Notes: a model not told the origin generated them from the sequence alone. A DNA stretch of 64,000 nucleotides from Deinococcus planocerae (GCF_002869765.1 NZ_PNOR01000004.1:62001-126000), one strand, 5' to 3'. Positions 1 through 11,624 are shown, numbered from the stretch's first letter. Translations and numbers: made by a program.

Positions 1-1
1 G

Positions 2-1189
2 TTCATTCTCGCCACGTCGCTCGCCGTGATCCTCGCGCCGGTCACGGGCTCGCTCGTCGACCGCCACGACCGCAGGCGGGTGATGCTCGTGTGTGACACG
101 CTCTCCGGCGTGGTGACCCTGGCCGTGGCCGCGCTGATGCTCACCACGGTGCTGCCGCTGTGGGCGCTGCTCGCGTACGTGACCGTCACCCAGACGCTCG
201 ACATCACGCACGAGGCGGCCTTCGAGACGAGCTACGCGATGCTGCTGCCCGACGAGGCCCTCACGCGCGCCAACGGCATGGTGCAAACCACCCGCACCCT
301 GAGCTACCTGATCGGCCCGGCGCTCGCCACCCTCCTCATCGGCCTGCCCGCCCTGCTCGCGCGCGGGGGAGGGGGGGGCTGGCTCGCCACCTTGCGTGAC
401 GGGGTGCCCTTCGCGCTGCTCATGGACGGCCTGAGCTTCCTCGTCGCGGCTGGGGTGCTCGCCCGCCTCGCCATCCCCAGCCCGCCCCCCGCCGAGAGTC
501 ACGGGGGCGCCGCCGCGAACGTGAAGGCCGACACCCACCTGGGCTGGACGTACCTGCTGCGCCGCCCGCCCCTGCTGCACCTCCTGATCGTCTTCGCGGT
601 GCTCAACCTCGCCCTGGCCGCCATCCCGAGCTATCAGGTCCTGCTCGCCCGCTTCACCCTCGCGCCCGATCTGGAGGCGCGCGGCATGAGCTTCACCGCC
701 GCCCTCGCCATCATTCAGACCGCCACGAGCGCGGGGATGTTCCTCGGTGGGCTCGCCATCTCCACCTGGGGGGGGCTGAGGCGGCGCAAGTACCTCGGCA
801 TCTTCGTTCCCCTCGGGCTGATGGGGCTGGGGTTGCTCGGGGTGGGGCTGTCGAACCACCTGTACGTCACGGCGGCGGCCCTGGCCTGCACCGTGTTCCT
901 GATGCCGGTGGCGACCGCCCACAGCGGCGGCATCTGGCAGGCGCAGGTGCCCCGCGAGATGCAGGGCCGGGTCTTCGCCGTGCGCCGCCTCGTCGCGCGT
1001 TTCACTGCCCCGCTCGGCATGGGATTGATCAGCCTCCTCTCCACCCGGTTGCCGCCCGCCCCGGTCATCGCCGCCCTCGGCGTCCTCGTCGCCCTGCTCG
1101 CCGCCCTGCAACTGCTCAACCCCGCGATGCGCCGCCTGGACGACCGCGAGTACATGGAGGGACTGGCGGGGGTGCGGGCGGGGGACTGA
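2..1189 (+). CDS. MFS transporter, 5' end outside the window
   Basis: Membrane transporter of the major facilitator superfamily; the substrate cannot be read. The reading frame is already open at base 2, so the start lies upstream and about 395 C-terminal residues are visible. The segment 'GSLVDRHDRRRVM' matches the conserved loop between the second and third helices (GxLxDRxxRRxxM). Hydrophobic helices alternate with short loops to the end, and the last helix is followed by a short charged tail. The protein resembles the drug-efflux or enterobactin-exporter-like branch (COG0477), but this is a family-level guess. It ends just before the left arm of an inverted repeat at 1195. Confidence 0.85.
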   Translation, partial: FILATSLAVILAPVTGSLVDRHDRRRVMLVCDTLSGVVTLAVAALMLTTVLPLWALLAYVTVTQTLDITHEAAFETSYAMLLPDEALTRANGMVQTTRTLSYLIGPALATLLIGLPALLARGGGGGWLATLRDGVPFALLMDGLSFLVAAGVLARLAIPSPPPAESHGGAAANVKADTHLGWTYLLRRPPLLHLLIVFAVLNLALAAIPSYQVLLARFTLAPDLEARGMSFTAALAIIQTATSAGMFLGGLAISTWGGLRRRKYLGIFVPLGLMGLGLLGVGLSNHLYVTAAALACTVFLMPVATAHSGGIWQAQVPREMQGRVFAVRRLVARFTAPLGMGLISLLSTRLPPAPVIAALGVLVALLAALQLLNPAMRRLDDREYMEGLAGVRAGD

Positions 1190-1194
1190 GGGCG

Positions 1195-1223
1195 GTGAGT
1201 GGGAAGTGGTCAGTGGTGAGTGG
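1195..1223 (+). repeat. Left arm of inverted repeat family B
   Basis: A 29-nt G/T/A-rich segment. Its first 22 nt (1195-1216) recur as a perfect inverted copy at 1756-1777. The same sequence family (GTGAGTGG...CAGTGG) makes up the arms of the palindromes at 26464-26560 and 28980-29075. A small frameshifted gene lies between the two arms here. Confidence 0.8.
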
Positions 1224-1255
1224 AAACAACCGAAGCTTTGAGATCAGGAGGCGCG

Positions 1256-1722
1256 GTGCGCGACCGTATTGCCGAGGCGAGCAGGGCTGCCGGAGTGACC
1301 CCAGACCCGTTGGCGCCGGTTCGCCTGACGCACTACCGGCAGGTGCTTCGGCGGGTTCTTGAGTCCTTCACCACCCTTGGGGCTGGGGGCGAAGATCGGC
1401 TTTGGCTCTGGGAAGATTTCAAGGAGCCCAGATACGCCCTTCCAGCCAAACCGGGGCACGCCCTCCTCTCCCGTCTCGTTTCACCCCGGCAGCGGGTCTG
1501 GTTCATCGCCGAGGACTGGGATAGACACAAGAGAGAAGGCAATTTCTGGGTGTTCGAGGGCAGGTCGAGGCGGTGAAGGCCGTCTTGGACGAACTCTTCT
1601 TGTTCGAGTATTACATCGTGGACAAGGGTTACGGCTGGCTCCTGTGCGAGACGCACCACAACATGCTGATCGGGGTAGGGCAACTTATCGTGGAACGGAT
1701 GCAAGCCACTGCCTCCCCGTGA
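1256..1722 (+). pseudogene. Small uncharacterised protein, frameshifted (DUF6756-like)
   Basis: The chosen start is GTG 1256, with AGGAGG at 1246-1251; an earlier GTG at 1220 lies inside the repeat arm and is unlikely. The frame runs to a stop at 1576 after 'FWVFEG'. The downstream -1 frame continues naturally with 'QVEAVKAVLDELFLFEYYIV' and 'DKGYGWLLCETHHNMLIGVG', ending at 1722. One extra G near 1558-1560 (GAG GGG CAG GTC) would restore a single protein of about 155 residues. The WVFEG, EYYIVDK and LLCExHHxMLIGVG motifs recall a small conserved bacterial family that I believe is DUF6756; the function is unknown. It may be a sequencing error, a decayed gene or, less likely, programmed frameshifting. 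Confidence 0.6.
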
Positions 1723-1755
1723 AGACAAAAGGAGATGGTCAGCGGGGGCAACCCT

Positions 1756-1773
1756 CCACTGACCACTTCCCAC

Positions 1774-1785
<12 letters not shown>
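1756..1785 (-). repeat. Right arm of inverted repeat family B, overlapping the glmU stop
   Basis: Inverted copy of 1195-1223; 22 nt (1756-1777) are a perfect reverse complement of 1195-1216. The arm runs into glmU: the last three GlmU codons (Gly-Gln-Trp) and its TGA are repeat sequence, so the repeat probably set the present C-terminus of GlmU. Confidence 0.8.
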
Positions 1786-3234
<1,449 letters not shown>

Positions 3235-3256
3235 ACCTTGTCACCTGTCGGGAGCC

Positions 3257-3262
3257 AGTGTA
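3257..3262 (-). promoter_or_regulatory. Putative glmU -10 box
   Basis: TACACT on the minus strand, 22 nt before the glmU start. No good -35 is visible. It matches the TANNNT boxes seen before many genes in this window. Confidence 0.4.
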
Positions 3263-3381
3263 AGGCAAGCGGTGTGAGGGGGCGGTCAGCCACCAGCAAG
3301 GAAGAGGGGACCGGGGCGAACGCCTCCTCTCCCCCCCGTCCCTCCGGCCCGCCCGTGCTGGTCGTTGGAAGCTGGCGGCCT

Positions 3382-4275
<894 letters not shown>

Positions 4276-4326
4276 AAGCCGTCAGGCAGTCTAAGCCCCC
4301 GGGCCCTCCCCGGACCGCTGCCCAGC

Positions 4327-4350
4327 AAAAACCCGGCCACGGGAGCCGGG
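4327..4350 (-). terminator. Rho-independent terminator after tatC
   Basis: On the minus strand CCCGGC-7 nt-GCCGGG is followed by five T. It lies 24 nt past the tatC stop and before lgt. Confidence 0.8.
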
Positions 4351-4373
4351 TGGGTGGGGGAGGGCAGGGGCCT

Positions 4374-5159
4374 TCAGGTGCCGAGCGGGGCGCCTCCGTC
4401 GGTGGGGTCCTCCGCGGGCCGGACGCGGAACACCCGCGAGAGCAGCACCCCCAGTTCGTAAAGGGCGTAGAGCGGCAGCGCGACGAGCAACATGTTCATG
4501 GGGTCGGGCGTGGGCGTGATGACGGCGGCCAGCAGCAGCACCCCGACGAGGGCGAGCCTCCAGGCCCGGCGCAGCATCACGTGGTTGACGAGCCCGATGC
4601 GCGTCAGGATCACCGCCAGGATGGGCAGCTCGAAGGCGAGGCCAAAGGCCACGAGGAAGGTCGTCACCGTGCCGATGTAGTTCGAGAGGCTCTGCATCTG
4701 CTCGACGGCGCCGCCCAGGAAGTCGAGCAGGAAGCGCACCATCGCGGGCAGCACGAACGTGTACCCGAAGGCCGCCCCGAGCACGAAGGACAGCCCCGCC
4801 CCCACGATGAAGGGGAGCGCCCAGCGCCGCTCGTGGGGGTAGAGCCCCGGCGCGATGAAGGCCCAGACCTGCCACAGGATCAGGGGCAGCGCCAGCGCCA
4901 GCCCCACCCAGAACGACAGGTTGATGCTCAGCAGGAACTGGTCGGTGAGGTTCACCGTGACGAGCTGGACGTTGCCCGCCTGGTACTGCTGCGAATACCG
5001 CAGCGGCCCCTTGATCAGCTCGATGAGCCCCAGCCGGTACTGGAAGGCGACCACCATCCCGACCGCCAGGAAGATCAGGCTGAGGAAGATGCGCTTGCGC
5101 AGTTCCTCCAGGTGGTCGAGCAGCGGCGCGCTCTGGAGTTCGGCGGACGGCTTGGTCAT
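4374..5159 (-). CDS. tatC: Sec-independent (twin-arginine) translocase subunit TatC
   Basis: Polytopic membrane receptor of the Tat system, which exports folded proteins with RR signal peptides. It has 261 residues and six predicted membrane helices. The N-terminal cytoplasmic signature 'HLEELRKRIF' follows a short lead of about 15 residues. It lies 18 nt downstream of tatA in a two-gene tatAC operon ending in a terminator at 4327-4350. No tatB is seen, so this looks like a minimal TatAC system unless another subunit lies elsewhere. Confidence 0.96.
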   Translation of the reverse strand: MTKPSAELQSAPLLDHLEELRKRIFLSLIFLAVGMVVAFQYRLGLIELIKGPLRYSQQYQAGNVQLVTVNLTDQFLLSINLSFWVGLALALPLILWQVWAFIAPGLYPHERRWALPFIVGAGLSFVLGAAFGYTFVLPAMVRFLLDFLGGAVEQMQSLSNYIGTVTTFLVAFGLAFELPILAVILTRIGLVNHVMLRRAWRLALVGVLLLAAVITPTPDPMNMLLVALPLYALYELGVLLSRVFRVRPAEDPTDGGAPLGT

Positions 5160-5177
5160 GCGCCCTCGCCCCCGGCC

Positions 5178-5435
5178 CTACGCGCGGTGGTCGCGGTCGG
5201 CGGGCGTCTCCACCACGCGCGGGGCCTCGGGCCGGGCCACCTGTACGGGGTCGAGCGGGCGGGCCTGAACGTCCGTCACGGGGGGCTGGGCCGGGGAGGC
5301 GGGGTCGCGCGTCTCCTTCCTGAACTCCTTGATGCCCTGCCCGAGCCCCTTGCCGAGTTCGGGGAGTTTGCGCGCCCCGAAGATCAGGGCGATCACGGCA
5401 ACGATCAAGATGATTTCAAATGGTCCGAGGGACAT
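5178..5435 (-). CDS. tatA: Twin-arginine translocase subunit TatA/TatE
   Basis: Small pore-forming subunit of the Tat translocase. It has 85 residues: an N-terminal membrane helix (about residues 5-19), then the family hinge and amphipathic helix 'FGARKLPELGKGLGQGIKEF', then a Pro/Val-rich cytoplasmic tail. The ATG is preceded by AGGAGG. It is the first gene of the tatAC pair. Confidence 0.95.
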   Translation of the reverse strand: MSLGPFEIILIVAVIALIFGARKLPELGKGLGQGIKEFRKETRDPASPAQPPVTDVQARPLDPVQVARPEAPRVVETPADRDHRA

Positions 5436-5621
5436 AGGGCTTCCTCCTGAAAGGGCGATCGGGCGGCGGGCTCCCGTGTGGCCTCAGCCTAGCGCCCGTG
5501 TGTGAACGGCCTGTGCAGGGTCAGACACTCACGGGTCAGACTTGCCCGGATATATGCCCGCGTCGCCCCTTCGGATGACCCGGCCATTTCTTAACCTGGG
5601 TTCTCGACCTGGGCCGACCCC

Positions 5622-6359
<738 letters not shown>

Positions 6360-6366
6360 GGCAGAC

Positions 6367-6372
6367 ACCGTA
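6367..6372 (-). promoter_or_regulatory. -10 box for a leaderless SDR mRNA
   Basis: TACGGT on the minus strand, 7 nt before ATG 6359. With the box at 6425-6430 it makes a divergent promoter pair in under 80 bp. Confidence 0.5.
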
Positions 6373-6424
6373 CCGCAGCCGGGCCACCGTGACTCCGGGC
6401 GCGAAGGCCACGCTTTCCTCCCGC

Positions 6425-6430
6425 TAGCAT
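6425..6430 (+). promoter_or_regulatory. -10 box for a leaderless mRNA
   Basis: TAGCAT, 6 nt before ATG 6437. There is no room for a ribosome-binding site, so the transcript should start at or next to the ATG. Confidence 0.55.
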
Positions 6431-6436
6431 GGACCC

Positions 6437-6937
6437 ATGAACCTGCCGCGTGTCGCCCTGACCCTGCTCGCGGGCCTGAGCAGCGCCCTGATCGCCTACA
6501 GCGCGTTCTACGTGCGCGGCGACACCGCCGGGGTGATGCGTTACCTGCGGGAGCGCGGAGACGTGCGCGAGCTCGCGGCGAGTGGCGCGGGGCCGGGGGA
6601 GGTCGAGGCCGCCCGGCAAAGCCTCGCGGCGCTGGCCGAGCAGATCGCCGCGCCCGACCTCGCCGCGCGGATGCTGCCCGTCGCCCTGCTGATCGGTCTG
6701 CTCGTCGCGTGGGGGGTGTGGCGGCTGTTCGGGTCTCGGGTCGAGCGCCCCCCGAGGGCCGACGTGCAGGAGCGGATGGTGCTGCGGCTCGCGTACCGCA
6801 AGGGGGGGCAGTTCACCCTGGGCGACCTCGCGGTTTCCTCCCCCCTCACCGAGGAGCAGGCGCGGGACGTGACCCGCCGGATGCAGGAGGAAGGCCGCCT
6901 CGCCCGCGACGGCGAGACCTTCCGGCTGGTGCGGTGA
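6437..6937 (+). CDS. Membrane protein with a C-terminal winged-helix-like domain
   Basis: Uncharacterised protein of 166 residues. It has two hydrophobic segments, residues about 5-25 and 78-97. Its last 55 residues, with 'LTEEQARDVTRRMQEEGRLA' followed by 'RDGETFRLVR', look like a small winged-helix domain. I do not recognise the family. It is translated from a probably leaderless mRNA, and its stop overlaps the next start (GTGA), so the two genes are coupled. A membrane-anchored regulator is possible but is inference. Confidence 0.75.
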   Translation: MNLPRVALTLLAGLSSALIAYSAFYVRGDTAGVMRYLRERGDVRELAASGAGPGEVEAARQSLAALAEQIAAPDLAARMLPVALLIGLLVAWGVWRLFGSRVERPPRADVQERMVLRLAYRKGGQFTLGDLAVSSPLTEEQARDVTRRMQEEGRLARDGETFRLVR

Positions 6938-7329
6938 GCGCGGTGCCCTTGTCGCCTCTTGATCTCGCCCGCCTGCTCGAAGACGCGCAGGGGGGGACGC
7001 GTCACAGCGTTCGGGCGGCGCTGGCGCTCGTCGACGGGCAGCCCTCGCCCCGGGTGGCCGCGCTCGTCTCGCGGCTCACGGCGAGCAAGCGGGCGCTGTG
7101 GGGGCGGATTGCGGACGCGACGGGCACCCCGCCGCCGCCCGGTGACGCGGGGCTCACGCGGTTGGCGGAGTGGGAGGGGGGGGCGGTGCGGTCGCTCACG
7201 GCGGAGCAGCTTCGGGTGGGGGTGGAGCCGGGTGTGACGGTGGAGGCCCTGTTGCTCGGCCACCTGCGGGAAGTGGTGTGGACGGCGGGGGTGATCTCCA
7301 GCTATGGGGAGCAGGGTCGGATGGCGTGA
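6934..7329 (+). CDS. Uncharacterised 131-residue protein
   Basis: Starts at GTG 6934, overlapping the previous stop by 4 nt. The protein is soluble, rich in Leu, Ala and Arg, and predicted to be helical. Two conserved-looking stretches are 'GTRHSVRAALALVDGQPSPR' and 'LLLGHLREVVWTAGVISSYG'. I do not recognise it; the helical layout and the 'LLGHLREVVWTAG' end are faintly reminiscent of DinB-like proteins, without enough support to name it. It is followed by a dispersed repeat element. Confidence 0.65.
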   Translation: MSAVPLSPLDLARLLEDAQGGTRHSVRAALALVDGQPSPRVAALVSRLTASKRALWGRIADATGTPPPPGDAGLTRLAEWEGGAVRSLTAEQLRVGVEPGVTVEALLLGHLREVVWTAGVISSYGEQGRMA

Positions 7330-7350
7330 GGGGGCGGGGTGACTTGCTGC

Positions 7351-7648
7351 GGTTTACCCCCACCCCCCAGCCCCCTACCCCCAGGGGGGGCAGGGGGAGC
7401 TTGTCGCTGCGCTCGGCAAGGGCAAAGGGACAGCGCGGGTGGTCGGGTCTTTCTCAGCGCAAGGTCTGATCTTGTCGCGTCCCAGTCACTTGCCCACCGT
7501 CTCGCTGCGCGAGCCGACGTGGTTGTGGGCCAGGAGCGTTCATTCTCTGGCGCTTAGAGGGTGTCCGGATTGGCGTTTTGAACAGCACAAAAGCCTCAGC
7601 TTCTTTTACTCCTCCCCCTTGAGGGGGGAGGCTGGGAGGGGGTGAACC
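7351..7648. repeat. ~290-bp dispersed element, copy 1 (family A)
   Basis: This intergenic block fills most of the gap between 7330 and 7715 and is clearly homologous to 41571-41857. Shared stretches include CAAGGTCTGATCTTGTC, CCACCGTCTCGCTGCGCGAG, CTTCTTTT and GGCTGGGAGGGGGTGAACC. The ends are imperfect inverted repeats: GGTTTACCCCC opens it, and the reverse complement of its last bases reads GGTTCACCCCC. Runs of 5 to 6 C at 7357-7382 form a G-quadruplex motif on the minus strand. Copy 1 has about 36 bp of extra internal sequence. No transposase frame is present, so it is MITE-like in form. Confidence 0.8.
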
Positions 7649-7715
7649 AAGCGTCCCCCGGTGCCCCTTACCGCCCAACACGCCCTCTCCAAGGGAACCG
7701 ACCCCACGCCTACCC

Positions 7716-8270
7716 TCAACCTTCCTCCACCTCCTTCAACCACGGCCATCTCGCCCGATAATCCGCCACTTTGGCCGCGTACAGCCCCGGCGTGTGGTTG
7801 CGCGGATTGCGCCGCAGGCGGCCCGCCGCGAGGTCGCCCAGTCCGGAGGGAGCGTAGAGGTGGCCCTCCGTGTCGATGCCGACGCAGGTGCACTCGACGA
7901 GAAACTGGTCGATGCCCTCGCGGGCGCTGCGCAGGGGCGGGCGGTGGAGGCCGTGCTTTTCGGGGAACCACAGGTGGACCCTCGCTTGGTTGCGGACCTC
8001 GACCCGGGCCCCCAGGTCGGCGAAGAGGGCGTCGGCGCGGCGGATCACGGCGTCTTCGGCCTCGTAGCTCGGGTCGGGGTCCCAGTAGAAGACGTCGTAA
8101 TCGCGGATGTGGGCCCCGGGCGGCTGCCCGCCAAGAACATTCCAGACGGTCTGAAAGAGAGCCCCGGCGACGAGGTGGGTTTGCAAAACGCCGAGGTCGG
8201 GTAAGCGGTCGAGGAGGGCGGCGTTGACCGGGTTGAGCCGGACGATCTGGAGAAATTCCCCCTCGGTCAT
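7716..8270 (-). CDS. Nucleotidyltransferase family protein (COG3575/DUF925)
   Basis: Predicted nucleotidyltransferase-fold protein of 184 residues. The diagnostic segment 'IRDYDVFYWDPDPSYEAED' fits the NTP_transf_6/DUF925 family, as do 'GIDQFLVECTCVGI' and the C-terminal 'PGLYAAKVADYRARWPWL'. The enzymatic activity of this family is not established. Its ATG overlaps the stop of the ADP-ribosylglycohydrolase gene (ATGA), so it is translationally coupled as the last gene of a four-gene operon. Confidence 0.85.
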   Translation of the reverse strand: MTEGEFLQIVRLNPVNAALLDRLPDLGVLQTHLVAGALFQTVWNVLGGQPPGAHIRDYDVFYWDPDPSYEAEDAVIRRADALFADLGARVEVRNQARVHLWFPEKHGLHRPPLRSAREGIDQFLVECTCVGIDTEGHLYAPSGLGDLAAGRLRRNPRNHTPGLYAAKVADYRARWPWLKEVEEG

Positions 8271-9259
8271 GCCTGCCGAGCCCCCGCCACCACCGCCGGA
8301 AGGTGCTCGGCGCAGGCCCAGCCGCGCTCCCAGCCGGGCCAGGAGTGTCCCAGGCGCAGGGGAGGCAGCAGGTGTTCGGGAACGGGCAGGCCGCGCGCCC
8401 CAATGATGGCCCCCACCACGCAGGCCACCGTGTCGCTGTCGTCTCCACCCAGGACGGCGGGCTCCACGCAGCCGAGCCAGGTGTCTTTACGGGCGTGCGC
8501 GACGGCAGCCTCCAACGTGTCGAGCACGAAGCCGCTCTGGGAGGTGACGTGCCCGTCGAGCCCCGAGCGGACGCGGGCACGCACCTGGGCCCGGGCGGCG
8601 CGGTCCCGCTCGCGGAAGGCGGCGTGGGCCTCGCGGGTGTCCAGGCCGAAGATTCCGGCGTCGAGCAGCGCGGCGCGGGCGTCGCGAGTATCCATCGCGG
8701 CAAGGGCGACCTCCGCCCCTTCCCGATACGGCACTCCGCCTTGCAAGGCGTCTAAAAAGGCCGTCAGGAACACCGAGGCGTGGACGCAGCGGGGGTCGGC
8801 GTGCGTGAGGGCCGTGACCGCCGCCGACTCGCGGGCGAGGTCTCCACCCGTGAAGCCCGCGATCCACACGGCGGCGACGCGCATCAGGCCGCCATTTCCC
8901 GCGCTCTGGTGGCCGCTCTCCGTCCAGGCCCGGGCGCCGCCGTCCAGTGTCCTGTGGCGCAGGGCCGCGCGGGTCAGATGACCTACGTCCGGTGGTCCGG
9001 CGTCCAGCCACGCGCTCAGGGCGACCCGGACGCCCTCCAGCCCCTCCCCCCGCGCATAGCCGAGCAGAGTCGCCACCGTCATCTGGCTGTCGTCGGTGCC
9101 CTCGCCGGGTGCGAAGCCGAAGACGCTGCCGGGCTGGTAATCGGTGAAGTGGTCGCCGTAGCGGGCGCGGATTGCCTCGGGGGTCTTGAACTCGGTGGCC
9201 GCCCCCAGCGCGTCGGCGGCGGTCAGCGAGAGGAGGGTGTGGAGGTGGGGGTCGGTCAC
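8267..9259 (-). CDS. ADP-ribosylglycohydrolase family protein
   Basis: Hydrolase of the DraG/ARH fold, which removes ADP-ribose from proteins, nucleic acids or small molecules using two Mg2+ ions. It has 330 residues from GTG 9259. Metal ligands are visible in 'GTDDSQMT' (about residue 54) and 'GGDDSDTVACVVGAIIGA' near the C-terminus. It starts 4 nt after the restored stop of the preceding gene and overlaps the next by 4 nt. The target is unknown; reversal of a signalling or toxic ADP-ribosylation is possible but not shown by the sequence. Confidence 0.92.
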   Translation of the reverse strand: MTDPHLHTLLSLTAADALGAATEFKTPEAIRARYGDHFTDYQPGSVFGFAPGEGTDDSQMTVATLLGYARGEGLEGVRVALSAWLDAGPPDVGHLTRAALRHRTLDGGARAWTESGHQSAGNGGLMRVAAVWIAGFTGGDLARESAAVTALTHADPRCVHASVFLTAFLDALQGGVPYREGAEVALAAMDTRDARAALLDAGIFGLDTREAHAAFRERDRAARAQVRARVRSGLDGHVTSQSGFVLDTLEAAVAHARKDTWLGCVEPAVLGGDDSDTVACVVGAIIGARGLPVPEHLLPPLRLGHSWPGWERGWACAEHLPAVVAGARQA

Positions 9260-9263
9260 GCCC

Positions 9264-9943
9264 TTATTCTTCCAGCCAGGGGAAGCCCCAGGGGTCGAGC
9301 CTGGAGAGAGCGTCTACCCGCGCCGCATCGTGCGTGCGGACCGGCAGCGGGAGGTCGGCGGGCGTGACGGGCACGGCGAGCACGGGCCGGACCGGGGCCG
9401 GACCGGGGCCGGACTGATCCAGTGGGGCTCGCGGACCTCTCCCAGTCCGGGCCACTCGTAGGGCGGCATGGGCTCGAAGCCGTCTCTGGGCAGCACGTAC
9501 ACGAAGCCGGGGGAGAGGAGCGAGCACCCGTCCGTCACCCCCGGGTCACGCGGCGCGAGGGACAGAAAGTAGCGCGTCGTGGACCATCCGCCGTTCGCCT
9601 CCCGCACCTGCACCGCCGTGTTCAGCATCCGAGCCACGTGCGAACGGTTACAGAGGGCGTACATCATCGCCCACAGCCCGTCCGACGCGGCGAAGACGCC
9701 CGTGCGTTTGCTGAACTCGTCTGGGCTGAGGTCGTGCGGCGTGCGGGGCTCGAAGAGGGTGAGGTCGCCCCGCGCCGAGCCGTGGAGCAGCCAGCCCGCC
9801 CCGGCCAGCCACGCGAGGAAGGCCCAGATGGGAACGTCTGCCGGGAGCCGTGAGAGGTCCCGGCCATCCAGAGCCGCGCGGAAGCTCTCCACCGCCCCTT
9901 CCGGCAGATCGAGCGGCGGAGCTTCGAGCATCCAGGCCCGCAC
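9264..9943 (-). pseudogene. Uncharacterised protein disrupted by an 11-bp tandem duplication
   Basis: Starts at GTG 9943, 3 nt after the stop of the redoxin gene. The frame is good through 'EPHWISPAPVRP' and then becomes arginine-rich nonsense ending at 9314. At 9389-9410 an 11-bp unit (GGACCGGGGCC on the plus strand) is present twice in tandem. Removing one unit joins the N-terminal part to 'VLAVPVTPADLPLPVRTHD...DPWGFPWLEE', which ends at a TAA at 9264, right before the glycohydrolase start. The restored protein would be about 222 residues. Segments such as 'GFVYVLPRDGFEPMPPYEW' look genuine, but I do not recognise the family. Confidence 0.65.
9389..9410. repeat. 11-bp tandem duplication inside a gene
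   Basis: Two perfect copies of GGACCGGGGCC, flanked by partial copies. One unit fewer restores the reading frame of the minus-strand gene 9264-9943. Confidence 0.85.
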
Positions 9944-9946
9944 GGT

Positions 9947-10396
<450 letters not shown>

Positions 10397-10403
10397 ACGG
10401 TGG

Positions 10404-10409
10404 AGTCTA
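10404..10409 (-). promoter_or_regulatory. -10 box for the leaderless redoxin operon
   Basis: TAGACT on the minus strand, 7 nt before ATG 10396. Only 9 nt separate it from the divergent box at 10419-10424, so the two promoters must overlap. Confidence 0.55.
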
Positions 10410-10418
10410 CCGCTCCCC

Positions 10419-10424
10419 TATGCT
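10419..10424 (+). promoter_or_regulatory. -10 box for the leaderless ABC binding-protein gene
   Basis: TATGCT, 6 nt before ATG 10431. Confidence 0.55.
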
Positions 10425-10430
10425 GGACCC

Positions 10431-11192
<762 letters not shown>

Positions 11193-11365
11193 GCGGCTGA
11201 AGCAAGAAGATGGGTTTGAAGTCGACTCGGAGCGTCCGGCGACGGGCGGGCAGCCTGACAATGCGGGGCACGCTGGGGCGTCACGTCAGCCCACGACCTG
11301 AACCTCTCACCAGGAAAGGAAGTGGCCGGACGCTCTGGCAAGAGGGTGTCCGGCCCGGTACTGCT
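11193..11365. other. Intergenic region with a long-range inverted repeat
   Basis: GAGCGTCCGGC (11230-11240) and its exact reverse complement (11325-11335) lie about 95 nt apart and could form a long stem in RNA. I see no terminator directly after the binding-protein gene. Nothing else is recognisable. Confidence 0.5.
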
Positions 11366-11527
11366 ATGCCCAAGCCACAGCATACCAGAAAGCGCACCAA
11401 GCCACGCAGGAAAGCCAGGAAGCAACCCAAGCGGGTCACCCCGTGGAAGGAGCTGATCGGCCTCGCCTCGCTGGTCTGGAGCGTCTTCCGGTTTCTATGG
11501 GAGCATGGTCATCGGAGCGGTTCTTAG
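11366..11527 (+). CDS. Possible small basic protein with a hydrophobic C-terminus
   Basis: Open frame of 53 residues from ATG 11366. The first 25 residues are strongly basic ('RKRTKPRRKARKQPKR') and are followed by a hydrophobic helix, 'LIGLASLVWSVFRFLW'. The layout could suit a small membrane-associated protein. There is no clear ribosome-binding site and no family is recognised. It lies between an ABC binding protein and its permease. It may be spurious. Confidence 0.3.
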   Translation: MPKPQHTRKRTKPRRKARKQPKRVTPWKELIGLASLVWSVFRFLWEHGHRSGS

Positions 11528-11570
11528 CCGCTCTGAACTGGGTTTAAGCCTCTCGCGCCCCGCCTGACTT

Positions 11571-11602
11571 GCCCGCCGCCCTCGCCGGGCGGTTTTTTCT
11601 TT
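11571..11602 (+). terminator. Rho-independent terminator before the permease
   Basis: A GC-rich hairpin (GCCCGCC...GGGCGG) is followed by six T, C and three T. It ends transcripts coming from the binding-protein side, and a new -10 box follows at once. Confidence 0.7.
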
Positions 11603-11610
11603 GGTGGTAC

Positions 11611-11616
11611 TAGACT
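11611..11616 (+). promoter_or_regulatory. -10 box for the leaderless permease gene
   Basis: TAGACT, 8 nt before ATG 11625 and 9 nt past the terminator T-run. Confidence 0.55.
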
Positions 11617-11624
11617 GACCCCGC

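Noticed and set aside
7454..7681. A 75-residue minus-strand frame in element copy 1 and a similar one in copy 2
   Set aside because: The protein similarity between copies follows from DNA similarity. The frames are Pro/Arg/Gly-rich, differ in length and lack start signals.
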